The translations under genes and the position numbers were made by a program. 64,000 nt of DNA from Microbulbifer agarilyticus (GTDB taxonomy: Bacteria; Pseudomonadota; Gammaproteobacteria; Pseudomonadales; Cellvibrionaceae). The stretch spans positions 248,001-312,000 of the forward strand of contig NZ_JAHVKO010000004.1 in the NCBI RefSeq assembly GCF_019800665.1, written 5' to 3'. The notes beneath the pieces are model-generated. The model was given only the letters and a program-made list of their open reading frames with translations, ran no database searches and was not told the origin of the DNA. Shown in pieces: positions 37,416 to 45,068 of this stretch (position 1 is its first letter; each line of letters opens with the position of its first letter).

Positions 37416-38303
37416 ATGGCCAAGGTAACCTTGGAACAGTGGCGCATGTTTCAGGCGGTGGTGGAGTACGGCGGCTTTTCGCAGGCCGCGGAAGCCGTGC
37501 ACAAAAGCCAGTCTTCCATTAATCACGCGGTGCACAAACTGCAGGAAAGCCTGGGTATTGCCCTGCTGGAAGTGCGCGGGCGCAAGGCGGAACTCACCGA
37601 CGCCGGGCGCGTACTGCTGAACCGTGCGGGAGGTCTGCTGAATGAAGCCGAGGCGCTGGAATCGGTCGCCGAGAGTCTCGCCGCCGGCACTGAAGCCCAG
37701 CTGCGCCTGGCGGTGGACGTGCTGTTTGATTACGACGCCCTGTTTACCGCGGTCGAGCGCTTCGCCGAAGTCTACCCGCACACCCGCCTGGAAATCCGTG
37801 AGACGGTTTTGTCGGGCGGCGAAGAGTTACTGCTGCAGCAGGAAGTGGACTTTATTCTCTCCGCCCGGGCCCCCCAAGGGTTTGTCGGCGAGCCGCTCAC
37901 GCGGGTGAAATTCCTGCCGGTGGCGCACCCGGATCACCCCCTGCACCACCTGGGCCGCCCGGTAAACCGCGAGGACTTGAAGGCCACGCGGCAGATCGTG
38001 ATGCGGGATTCCGCGCTGAAGAATCGTCAGGACGCGGGCTGGCTTGGCTCCGATGAGCGTATTACCGTCACCAATGTGCACACCTCCATCGACCTGATCG
38101 AACGCGGCCTGGGCTTTGCCTGGTTGCCGGAGCCGCGCATTCGCGATTCGCTCAGCGCCGACCGCCTGTTGCCGTTGCACACCGAGGAGCCCTGGGAAAG
38201 GGATGTGATGGTGTACCTGTTCTTTGCCGACCGCGATTGCGCCGGCCCCGCTGCCAACATGCTGCTGAGCGCCCTGCGCGAAAGCCTGCCGCCCCTGGAC
38301 TGA
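37416..38303 (+). CDS. LysR-family transcriptional regulator
   Basis: A 295-residue LysR protein: N-terminal HTH (TLEQWRMFQAVVEYGGFSQAAEAVHKSQSSINHAVHKLQ) and a periplasmic-binding-like effector domain (about 90-295). Divergence from the pirin gene, with a 150-base gap, suggests control of that gene and itself. A T-N11-A site could not be fixed with confidence. The start ATG follows AGGGAAAGTCT. Confidence 0.92.
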   Translation: MAKVTLEQWRMFQAVVEYGGFSQAAEAVHKSQSSINHAVHKLQESLGIALLEVRGRKAELTDAGRVLLNRAGGLLNEAEALESVAESLAAGTEAQLRLAVDVLFDYDALFTAVERFAEVYPHTRLEIRETVLSGGEELLLQQEVDFILSARAPQGFVGEPLTRVKFLPVAHPDHPLHHLGRPVNREDLKATRQIVMRDSALKNRQDAGWLGSDERITVTNVHTSIDLIERGLGFAWLPEPRIRDSLSADRLLPLHTEEPWERDVMVYLFFADRDCAGPAANMLLSALRESLPPLD

Positions 38304-38340
38304 GATACCCCAGAGACTTTGAGACCTGAGTTTGTGATAA

Positions 38341-39330
38341 ATGGAACAAAATAACCGCCCGATCCGCTGGGGCATCATTGGCTGCGGTAACGTCACCGAA
38401 CTGAAAAGCGGCCCTGCGTTTAACAAGGTACAGGGCTCTGAGCTGCTGGCGGTGATGCGTCGCGATCAAGCAAAGCTCGCCGACTACGCCGAACGCCACG
38501 GTGTGCCAAAGACCTACGCCAATGCCGACGCGCTGATTCAGGATCCGGAGATCGATGCCATCTATGTGGCGACTCCCCCGGGCAGCCACCGCGAGTACGC
38601 GCTGAAAATTGCCGCCGCCGACAAGCACTGCTGTCTGGAAAAACCGATGGCGCTGAATTTCGCCGAGTGCGAAGAAATCGCTGCGGCGTTCGCAGGGCGT
38701 GACGCACAATTGTTTGTCGCGTATTACCGCCGCTCCCTGCCGCGTTTCAGGCAGGTCAAGACGTGGCTGGATGAAGGCAAAATCGGCGATGTGCGCCATA
38801 TCAACTGGAGCTATGCGCGGGTTCCATCTGATGCGGACCTTTCGGCGGAATACAATTGGCGCACCGATCCTGCCGTATCCGGTGGCGGCCACTTTGTTGA
38901 CCTGGCCTGCCATGGTCTGGATCTGTTTATTTATCTGCTTGGCGATATTCGCGACGCCAAGGGCATCGCCGTCAACCAGCAAAACCTGTATGACGCCGAA
39001 GACGCGGTATCCGCCTGCTGGGTATTCGATAGTGGTGCCACCGGTTCCGGCTTCTGGAATTTTGGCTGTGCCGAATACGGCGATGAAGTGGTAATTCACG
39101 GCAGCCGCGGCAGTATCCGCTTTGCCGTGTTTGCCGATGCGGCTCTGGTGCTGGAGAGTGCCAGCGGCTCGGAGTCGGTGGAAATCCCTCATCCGCAGAA
39201 TATCCAGTTCTTCCATATCGAAAACATGGTCAAACACTTAAATGGCGCGGGTTGCCACCCGGTTGCCGGCGGCGAGGGCGGCAAGGCCTCGCGGGTGATG
39301 GACCAGATCCTCGCCGGGCTGGTCGGCTAG
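38341..39330 (+). CDS. Gfo/Idh/MocA-family oxidoreductase
   Basis: A 329-residue NAD(P)-dependent oxidoreductase with a Rossmann domain (WGIIGCGNVTELKSG, from residue 10), the EKPMALN motif (about 100-106) containing the conserved lysine, and a C-terminal alpha/beta domain (GGGHFVDLACHGLDL). Substrates in this family are sugars, inositols and biliverdin, and cannot be told apart here. It starts 37 bases after LysR with only a weak RBS, so it may be read with it. Confidence 0.88.
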   Translation: MEQNNRPIRWGIIGCGNVTELKSGPAFNKVQGSELLAVMRRDQAKLADYAERHGVPKTYANADALIQDPEIDAIYVATPPGSHREYALKIAAADKHCCLEKPMALNFAECEEIAAAFAGRDAQLFVAYYRRSLPRFRQVKTWLDEGKIGDVRHINWSYARVPSDADLSAEYNWRTDPAVSGGGHFVDLACHGLDLFIYLLGDIRDAKGIAVNQQNLYDAEDAVSACWVFDSGATGSGFWNFGCAEYGDEVVIHGSRGSIRFAVFADAALVLESASGSESVEIPHPQNIQFFHIENMVKHLNGAGCHPVAGGEGGKASRVMDQILAGLVG

Positions 39331-39406
39331 CACCGGCGAGGTTGGCGATACCTTCTGACAATCCCTCCGATAACCCTTTCTGGGGAAACACCACGTCAAA
39401 GTCCGA

Positions 39407-39443
39407 AAAAATCGTAAATTCGTGCCGATAATTTGCGATTTTT
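39407..39443 (+). terminator. AT-rich hairpin between the Gfo/Idh and DoxX genes
   Basis: AAAAATCGTAAATT (39407-39420) pairs with AATTTGCGATTTTT (39430-39443), with one G-U pair and a 9-base loop. T residues end the right arm. It may be a weak terminator or an operator ahead of DoxX. Confidence 0.45.
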
Positions 39444-39525
39444 GTTTCGAAAAGTCGAATTACACTGAACAGCGTTGTCACTCCATACACTTTCCGTCTC
39501 GACGGCTATTTACGAGGACTCTGCT

Positions 39526-39930
39526 ATGCAAAACGGTGCACTGTGTGATTTCGGCAAATTGATCGGGCGTATTCTGATTTCGGTGATGTTTATCGTTGCC
39601 GGCTACAGCAAGATTGGCGCCTACGCGGGAACCCAGGAATATATGGCGGCCGCGGGCGTGCCCGGCATTCTGTTGCCGCTGGTTATTCTGCTTGAGCTGG
39701 GCGGTGGCCTGGCGATTCTGTTCGGTTTCTTCACCCGCTGGGTAGCGCTGGCATTCGCCGTCTTCTGTGCACTGAGTGCCTGGCTGTTTCACAACGTACC
39801 TGGCGACCAGATGCAGCAGATAATGTTTATGAAAAACATCACCATCGCTGGCGGCTTCCTGATCCTGGCATGCGCCGGCGCGGGTAAATTCAGCTTTGAT
39901 CACGCCATGGCGAAAGTGAAAAACCGCTGA
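39526..39930 (+). CDS. DoxX family membrane protein
   Basis: A 134-residue protein with four predicted transmembrane segments and the DoxX pattern (RILISVMFIVAGYSKIGAY, PLVILLELGGGLAILFGFF, NITIAGGFLILACAGAGKFS). DoxX proteins are linked to thiol or quinone redox balance in several bacteria. The ATG at 39526 follows GAGGACTCTGCT; an upstream TTG/ATG frame has no RBS. A glutathionyl-hydroquinone reductase gene follows after 33 bases, the usual DoxX partner. Confidence 0.9.
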   Translation: MQNGALCDFGKLIGRILISVMFIVAGYSKIGAYAGTQEYMAAAGVPGILLPLVILLELGGGLAILFGFFTRWVALAFAVFCALSAWLFHNVPGDQMQQIMFMKNITIAGGFLILACAGAGKFSFDHAMAKVKNR

Positions 39931-39963
39931 TCGCCAATCACAACCTCTACACGGAGCACAATC

Positions 39964-40938
39964 ATGGGACTCTTGGTTAAAGGCGAGTGGAAAGATCGCT
40001 GGTATGAAACCGACAAAAGCGGTGGTGAGTTTGAGCGTGAAGCGGCGCAGCTGCGCAACTGGGTGACCGCCGACGGCAGTGCCGGCCCTAGTGGTGAGGG
40101 TGGTTTCGCGGCGGAAAAGGGCCGCTACCACCTGTACGTTTCCCTCGCCTGCCCCTGGGCGCACCGCACGCTGATATTCCGCAAACTAAAAGGATTGGAA
40201 GACTACATCACCGTGTCCGTGGTCAGCCCCTACATGCACGAGCACGGCTGGACCTTCAATCAGGAGGAAGGCAGCAGCGGCGATGCGCTGTTTGGCAGCG
40301 AATTCCTGTACGAGGTGTACACCCGCAATCGCGGTGATTATTCCGGGCGGGTGACGGTGCCGGTGCTGTGGGACAAGCAGCGCAATTGCATCGTCAGTAA
40401 CGAGTCGTCGGAAATCATCCGCATGTTCAATACCGCGTTCAACGATCTGACCGGAGATGACCAGGATTTCTATCCCGAGGATTTGCGCGGGGATATAGAC
40501 GCCACCAACGCGCTGGTATACGAAAACGTCAACAACGGCGTGTATCGTGCAGGCTTTGCCACCAGCAAGAAGGCCTACGAGGCGGCGTACCATCGCCTGT
40601 TCGAGGTGCTTGAGCAATTGGAGCGCCGCTTGGCGGACAATCGCTACCTAACCGGGGATCGCATCACCGAGGCGGACTGGCGGCTGTTTACTACACTGGT
40701 CCGGTTCGATCCGGTGTACCACGGCCACTTCAAGTGCAACAAGCAGCGTCTGGCAGATTATCCCAACCTGTGGGGGTATGTGCGTGAGCTGTACCAGTGG
40801 CCCGGGGCTGCGGAAACGGTAGATTTCCACCATATCAAAACCCACTATTACGCCAGTCACCTGAACATTAACCCCACCGGCATTGTGCCCGTGGGCCCGG
40901 AGCTGGATTACGCGGCGCCCCACGGTCGCGGTGTCTGA
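39964..40938 (+). CDS. Glutathionyl-hydroquinone reductase (GST xi class, YqjG/EcmB-like)
   Basis: A 324-residue enzyme with the catalytic motif CPWAHRT (Cys about residue 63) that reduces glutathionyl-hydroquinones, freeing GSH and hydroquinone. VVSPYMHEHGWTF and the C-terminal GHFKCNKQRLADYPNLWGYVREL are xi-class signatures. It is probably co-transcribed with DoxX, and together they suggest quinone detoxification. Confidence 0.93.
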   Translation: MGLLVKGEWKDRWYETDKSGGEFEREAAQLRNWVTADGSAGPSGEGGFAAEKGRYHLYVSLACPWAHRTLIFRKLKGLEDYITVSVVSPYMHEHGWTFNQEEGSSGDALFGSEFLYEVYTRNRGDYSGRVTVPVLWDKQRNCIVSNESSEIIRMFNTAFNDLTGDDQDFYPEDLRGDIDATNALVYENVNNGVYRAGFATSKKAYEAAYHRLFEVLEQLERRLADNRYLTGDRITEADWRLFTTLVRFDPVYHGHFKCNKQRLADYPNLWGYVRELYQWPGAAETVDFHHIKTHYYASHLNINPTGIVPVGPELDYAAPHGRGV

Positions 40939-40980
40939 ACGCGCAACAACCGGACACAAACCGGGCTAACCCTCCACCCG

Positions 40981-41013
40981 TGACCGCGTCGGTAGATAAA
41001 TATGGCGCGGTCA
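40981..41013. repeat. Inverted repeat in the intergenic region before the sulfotransferase-like gene
   Basis: TGACCGCG (40981-40988) and CGCGGTCA (41006-41013) are perfect 8-base inverted repeats with a 17-base loop, 42 bases after the hydroquinone reductase stop. It may end that transcript without a U-run, or be an operator. Confidence 0.4.
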
Positions 41014-41131
41014 GAGTATCATCCTGCAGGTTTTTTGCTCGAAAGTGAGTACTTACTCCTCCTGTCTGGCTTTTTGCTCGGCGGAACTGGGGCTGAGTTT
41101 GTGAGCAACTTAATTGCTGTAAGAGATTGAT

Positions 41132-41743
41132 ATGCGGATTTTTGTATTAACGACGGGACGTTCGGGGTCTACGACGTTCGCCGAAGCCTGTACCCATATT
41201 GAAGGTATGACGTCTGGCCATGAGACTCATGAGCGCATGGTCAAAGGGCGGCTGGATTATCCGGATAACCATATTGAATCGGATAATCGGCTGGTATGGT
41301 TTCTTGGTTCACTGGATAAAATGTATGACGATGAGAATACATTTTATGTCCACCTGACCCGCGACCCAGAGAAGATAGCGCGGAGTTATCGTGATCGCTG
41401 GCAGGGCGTGATCTGTATCGCGCGTCACTTCTATCACGGTATTTTGATGTGCCGCAAGAAGCCCGATATGGAAACTGCGCTGGATGCCTGTCGACTGATG
41501 GTGGACACGGTTCAGGACAATGTCGATTTCTTTTTGCGACATCGTCAGAACTGGGTGACTGTGCGTATGGAGGCGCTGGAAGAAGATTTCTTCAAGTTTA
41601 TGGATGCCGCTGGTGTGCAGGGTGATCGGGATAAAATACGCGACACATTGCGCACCGTGATTAATGGCAATAAATACTTACGTAAGAAGAAAACCTTACT
41701 GTACAAGGTGCGTTCGCTCTATTCCTCGCGTTTCCTGAGATGA
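41132..41743 (+). CDS. Sulfotransferase-like protein
   Basis: A 203-residue protein with an N-terminal loop TTGRSGSTT (residues 7-15) of the PAPS-binding sulfotransferase type, and a later VHLTRDPEKIARSYRDRW that resembles the 3'-phosphate-binding region. The C-terminus is rich in Lys and Arg (KYLRKKKTLLYK). Its base composition is more AT-rich than that of its neighbours and the codons are less biased. Acceptor substrate unknown. It stands alone, with no carbohydrate or PAPS genes beside it. Confidence 0.6.
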   Translation: MRIFVLTTGRSGSTTFAEACTHIEGMTSGHETHERMVKGRLDYPDNHIESDNRLVWFLGSLDKMYDDENTFYVHLTRDPEKIARSYRDRWQGVICIARHFYHGILMCRKKPDMETALDACRLMVDTVQDNVDFFLRHRQNWVTVRMEALEEDFFKFMDAAGVQGDRDKIRDTLRTVINGNKYLRKKKTLLYKVRSLYSSRFLR

Positions 41744-41824
41744 TTGCCTGAAGGCAAATGCGGTTCTTGGCCTGGTCAAGCGCGCGGCTATACTCGGGGC
41801 AACCTTCCGGTCTTGGAGATCCCG

Positions 41825-42424
41825 ATGAAATTGTTCTATAGCCCCGGTGCCTGCTCATTGTCACCTCATATTGTTGCCTGCGAAGCGGGGATCGATCTGG
41901 AGCTGAGCAAGGTCAACCTGAAAACCAAGGAGATGGATGGCGGTGGCAATTTTGCCGAGGTCAATCCCAAGGGGCAGGTTCCCGCGCTGCGGCTCGAGGG
42001 TGGCGAACTGCTGACCGAAGGCCCGGCCATCGTACAGTTTCTTGCCGAACAGAAGCCGGAGCAAAACCTGGCGCCACAATATGGCTCGCTGGCGCACTAT
42101 CGGGTGCTGGAGTGGCTGAATTACCTGGCTACCGAGGTGCACAAGACCTTCCTGCCGTTGTTCTGGGGCGGCACCGATGACGAAAAGGCGCTGGCCAGTA
42201 AAAAACTCGCCAAGCGCTTTCAGTACATCGAGGACAGCATGGCGGGCGATTACCTGATGGGCGACGACTTCTGCATCGCCGATGCCTATCTGTTTACTGT
42301 GTATAACTGGTGCAAGTTTGTCGACGTGGACACCAGTGCCTGGCCGAAGCTGGCGGCCTTTGCCGCACGCATGTCCCAGCGCCCGGGTGTGCAGAAAGCG
42401 CTCAAGGCCGAAGGGCTGATTTAA
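41825..42424 (+). CDS. Glutathione S-transferase (beta class)
   Basis: A 199-residue GST of the bacterial beta class: MKLFYSPGACSLSPHIVACEAG, with Cys10 as the probable catalytic residue, and the glutathione-binding NPKGQVPALRLEGGELLTEGPAI. The C-terminal domain is helical (MGDDFCIADAYLFTV). The ATG at 41825 follows GGAGATCCC. Possible roles are xenobiotic conjugation and protection from oxidative stress. Confidence 0.93.
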   Translation: MKLFYSPGACSLSPHIVACEAGIDLELSKVNLKTKEMDGGGNFAEVNPKGQVPALRLEGGELLTEGPAIVQFLAEQKPEQNLAPQYGSLAHYRVLEWLNYLATEVHKTFLPLFWGGTDDEKALASKKLAKRFQYIEDSMAGDYLMGDDFCIADAYLFTVYNWCKFVDVDTSAWPKLAAFAARMSQRPGVQKALKAEGLI

Positions 42425-42433
42425 CCCGGGCCT

Positions 42434-43678
42434 TCATTTCCTCTCAGATATCTCGATCGGCCGTCGCGCTTTCGCCACAAACAGCACCAGGCACAGCGCA
42501 GCGGCTGAGCAGCACAACATGCCCAGCGCAATCGGCACCAGGGTGCCGGTGTGCACCGCACTCACCGTCCCACCAAGTACCCCGCCAAAGATAAACAGCG
42601 AGGCGCCGAACAGCGCATTGGCGGTGCCGCTGATCGAGGGGAAGAATTCCAGATAACAGGCTGCCGAGTTGGGCGTGATCAGGCCGATGGTGGCCATTGC
42701 CAGCACCAATGGAATCATCCACGCCAGCAATGGTTGCTGTGCGCCGTAGTAGAGGGTGCTGGCCAGCAACAGCGCACAAAACACCAGTTGCAGCGCGATG
42801 CCCGCCAGCAGGATCTGGCGGGGCTCGAAGACCTTCAGCAGGCGGATGTTCAGCTGCACCAGAATCACCAGTCCCAGTACGCAGCTGCCAAACAGAATCG
42901 GGAAGGTCTGCGGGCTGACCCCGAAATGCTCCATAAACACAAACGGTGCGGTGGTGATGTAAATGAACATGCAACCGCTGACAAACGCCTGCCCGAACAA
43001 AAAGCCCAGTGCCCGCGGGGTGCGGAAAATTTCGGCGTAGCCCTGAAACATGCTGCGGCGGGGCTGGCGCTGGCGCCGCGCGCGGCGAAAGCGCGACACG
43101 GTTTCCGGCAAAATGCCGCGCACCAGTACCATCATCGCCAGACCGTAGACCAGCAAGAAGATAAAGATCGCGTGCCAGTCGCCAAAGGTCAGCAGGGTGG
43201 AGCCGATCACCGGTGCCACCATCGGCGCAATCAGCATCATGGTGGCAATCAGCGACATAATGCGCGCCGCCTCGCGGCCGTGGTACAGATCGCGCACGAT
43301 GGCGCCGCAGATAACCGTAGCGAAACCGCCGCCCGCGGCCTGGAAGAAGCGTAGCGCCACCAGCATTTCCACGCTGTTGGCAAACAGAATCAGCGTGGTG
43401 CTGACGATAAACACGCTGAGACCAATGGTACCCACCAGAATACGCCCCCAGCGGTCCGACAGGGGTCCACCAAACAACTGCCCCAAGGCAAAGCCCAGCA
43501 GATAGCTGGAAACCGAGTGCTGCACCTGTGCGACTTCCACGCCCAGCGCGACCGCCATCGCGGGAATCGCCGGCAGATAGGTATCGATGGCAAACGGCGT
43601 CAGCGCAACCAGGGCGGCGAGACAGGGAGCGAGCCAGCGCGGCGGACGGCCGTCGGCGTCGAAGAAATTCGGGGGCAT
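42434..43678 (-). CDS. MFS drug-resistance transporter, Bcr/CflA family
   Basis: A 414-residue proton-driven exporter with twelve predicted helices. The antiporter signature GFALGQLFGGPLSDRWGR (about residues 57-74) marks the DHA1/Bcr-CflA family, whose members export bicyclomycin, sulfonamides or chloramphenicol. The N-terminus LVALTPFAIDTYLPAIPAMA is also typical. It is convergent with the GST gene across nine bases. The substrate is not predictable. Confidence 0.9.
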   Translation of the reverse strand: MPPNFFDADGRPPRWLAPCLAALVALTPFAIDTYLPAIPAMAVALGVEVAQVQHSVSSYLLGFALGQLFGGPLSDRWGRILVGTIGLSVFIVSTTLILFANSVEMLVALRFFQAAGGGFATVICGAIVRDLYHGREAARIMSLIATMMLIAPMVAPVIGSTLLTFGDWHAIFIFLLVYGLAMMVLVRGILPETVSRFRRARRQRQPRRSMFQGYAEIFRTPRALGFLFGQAFVSGCMFIYITTAPFVFMEHFGVSPQTFPILFGSCVLGLVILVQLNIRLLKVFEPRQILLAGIALQLVFCALLLASTLYYGAQQPLLAWMIPLVLAMATIGLITPNSAACYLEFFPSISGTANALFGASLFIFGGVLGGTVSAVHTGTLVPIALGMLCCSAAALCLVLFVAKARRPIEISERK

Positions 43679-43865
43679 AACAAACCGGTAAATAGGGAAA
43701 CTACGGGCACAGCGCCAGCGCCTGTGGGAGCCCGCGAGCCGATGCTCAAAGCATAGTTATTGGCAGATATTGTCTGCGGGCGGCGGCATAGTAGCGGGCG
43801 CGCCCGGCTGATGCCATGGGTGCTGGGGAATATGCGGTGAGTAGTTTTCTACTAAGGCGGGATAA

Positions 43866-43884
43866 GCGCTGCCAAGAGCAGCGC
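43866..43884 (-). terminator. Hairpin downstream of hexR
   Basis: GCGCTGC (43866-43872) and GCAGCGC (43878-43884) form a 7-bp stem with a 5-base loop, 35 bases after the hexR stop on the minus strand. No good U-run follows, so it is at best a weak terminator. Confidence 0.4.
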
Positions 43885-43918
43885 GTTCGCAGCAGATAGC
43901 CGCTTTTGGTGCTTTTCT

Positions 43919-44773
43919 CTAGTGTTTCTCTTCGCGCAAATTGTACAGACCCTGTTTCAGCTTCAGCAGATGTTCCTGCAGCTGCGGGCCCTTGCGCTGG
44001 GCAACGCCGATGGCGAGCACGTCGATCACCACCAGGTGGGCGATGCGGGAAGAGAGCGGAGTGTAGAGTTCGATGTCTTCCTCTACATCCACTTCCAGGG
44101 GAATGCTGGATTGGCGGGTCATCGGCGAGCCGCTGGGGCCGAGGCCAATAACGGTGGCGCCCTGTTGCTTGGCCATTTCCATGGAGCGCAGCAACGATGA
44201 GGTGCGGCCGCTCTGGGAAATGGCAACCACTACGTCGCCGGGCTGCATGCTCATGGCCGACATGCTCTGCATATGGTGATCGGAGTGGGCCGCGGTGGCC
44301 ATCTGCAGGCGGAAGAACTTGTGCTGGGCATCGGCGGCCACGGCACCGGAGGCGCCAAAACCGAAGAATTCCACGCGCTTGGCGGCGGCGATGGCGGAAA
44401 TTGCCGCTTCCAGGGCGCGCCCGTCAATCTTGTCGCGCACGTTCAGCAGGGTATCGACGGTGGAGTCGAACACCTTGCGTTTGTATTCGGCGATGGAGTC
44501 GGTTTCGGTGACTGCGATCTGGCCAAAACTGGGGCTGGAAGCCAGCTGCTGGGCCAGGTTCAGCTTGAATTCCTGGAAGCCGGAGCAGCCCACGGCGCGG
44601 CAGAAGCGCACCACGGTCGGTTCGCTCACCTGTGCTTCAGTGGCGAGATCGACAATACGCATATGAATGATTTCGCCCGGATTGGCGAGGATATATTCCG
44701 CAACCTTGCGCTCCGATTTGCGCATGGAACTCAGCTGCTCGCTGATTTTTTGCGTGACTTCCGCTGGCTTCAC
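43919..44773 (-). CDS. hexR: RpiR-family transcriptional regulator HexR
   Basis: A 284-residue regulator: N-terminal RpiR HTH (RKSERKVAEYILANPGEIIHMRIVDLATEAQVSEPTVVRFCRAVGCSGFQEFKLNLAQ) and a SIS domain (VEFFGFGASGAVAADAQHKFFRL, VVAISQSGRTSSLL), as in HexR, which senses 2-keto-3-deoxy-6-phosphogluconate and controls Entner-Doudoroff and central carbon genes. It starts with GTG at 44773 after AAGG. zwf, edd and eda, its usual neighbours, are absent from the window. Confidence 0.87.
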   Translation of the reverse strand: MKPAEVTQKISEQLSSMRKSERKVAEYILANPGEIIHMRIVDLATEAQVSEPTVVRFCRAVGCSGFQEFKLNLAQQLASSPSFGQIAVTETDSIAEYKRKVFDSTVDTLLNVRDKIDGRALEAAISAIAAAKRVEFFGFGASGAVAADAQHKFFRLQMATAAHSDHHMQSMSAMSMQPGDVVVAISQSGRTSSLLRSMEMAKQQGATVIGLGPSGSPMTRQSSIPLEVDVEEDIELYTPLSSRIAHLVVIDVLAIGVAQRKGPQLQEHLLKLKQGLYNLREEKH

Positions 44774-44861
44774 GACAACACCTTCTATGGTTCAAGTTGT
44801 GCAGTTTAGCGGCATGGCTCGGTGCTGGCGAGTGTTGGTGTTGCTTGATCGTGCTCTCGTG

Positions 44862-44978
44862 GCGGCACTGCCGCCGGGTATGCCTGTGTGAGCACGGGCT
44901 AGGCGCCCCCCCTAAACCCATCCCTGGGGGCTCTTCCGCGAGGTCCCTCTCGCGGAAGGTCTCGCACAGGCATACCCG
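44862..44978. repeat. Nested palindromic element C
   Basis: The outer arms CGGGTATGCCTGTGTGAG (44875-44892) and CTCGCACAGGCATACCCG (44961-44978) pair with one G-U mismatch. A small GCGGC/GCCGC hairpin (44862-44874) precedes. Inside are CTTCCGCGAG/CTCGCGGAAG with loop GTCCCT (44933-44958) and, on the minus strand, the core CCCAGGGATGGGTTTA followed by a G-run and GCGCC (about 44902-44931). That core matches element B in inverted orientation. Confidence 0.85.
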
Positions 44979-45019
44979 ACACCAGCGCCTTAACGTCGAC
45001 CAATGTCTATCTGAAAAAC

Positions 45020-45035
45020 CTGTTCATATAAACAG
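45020..45035. promoter_or_regulatory. LexA-type SOS box upstream of uvrD
   Basis: CTGTTCATATAAACAG fits the LexA core CTGT-N8-ACAG with an AT-rich centre; outer C and G extend it to an 18-base palindrome-like element (45019-45036). It lies 33 bases before the uvrD start, as expected for an SOS-controlled gene. Confidence 0.75.
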
Positions 45036-45055
45036 GTGAATGGCTCTTCCTCTGA

Positions 45056-45061
45056 TACAAT
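45056..45061 (+). promoter_or_regulatory. Predicted -10 element of uvrD
   Basis: TACAAT lies eight bases before the uvrD ATG, so transcription would start at or near the start codon itself. No good -35 box is found at 17 bases (CAGGTG). No RBS is seen either, in keeping with a leaderless or near-leaderless mRNA. Confidence 0.4.
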
Positions 45062-45068
45062 CCGCCCC

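Noticed and set aside
36387..37781. 464-residue version of the pirin protein
   Set aside because: The added N-terminal part is antisense to the LysR gene; a good RBS and ATG at 37265 give the normal pirin start.
43715..43740. Pseudomonas REP-like CTGTGGGAGCCCGCGAG
   Set aside because: Only a half-element without a matching inverted arm; could be chance in GC-rich DNA.
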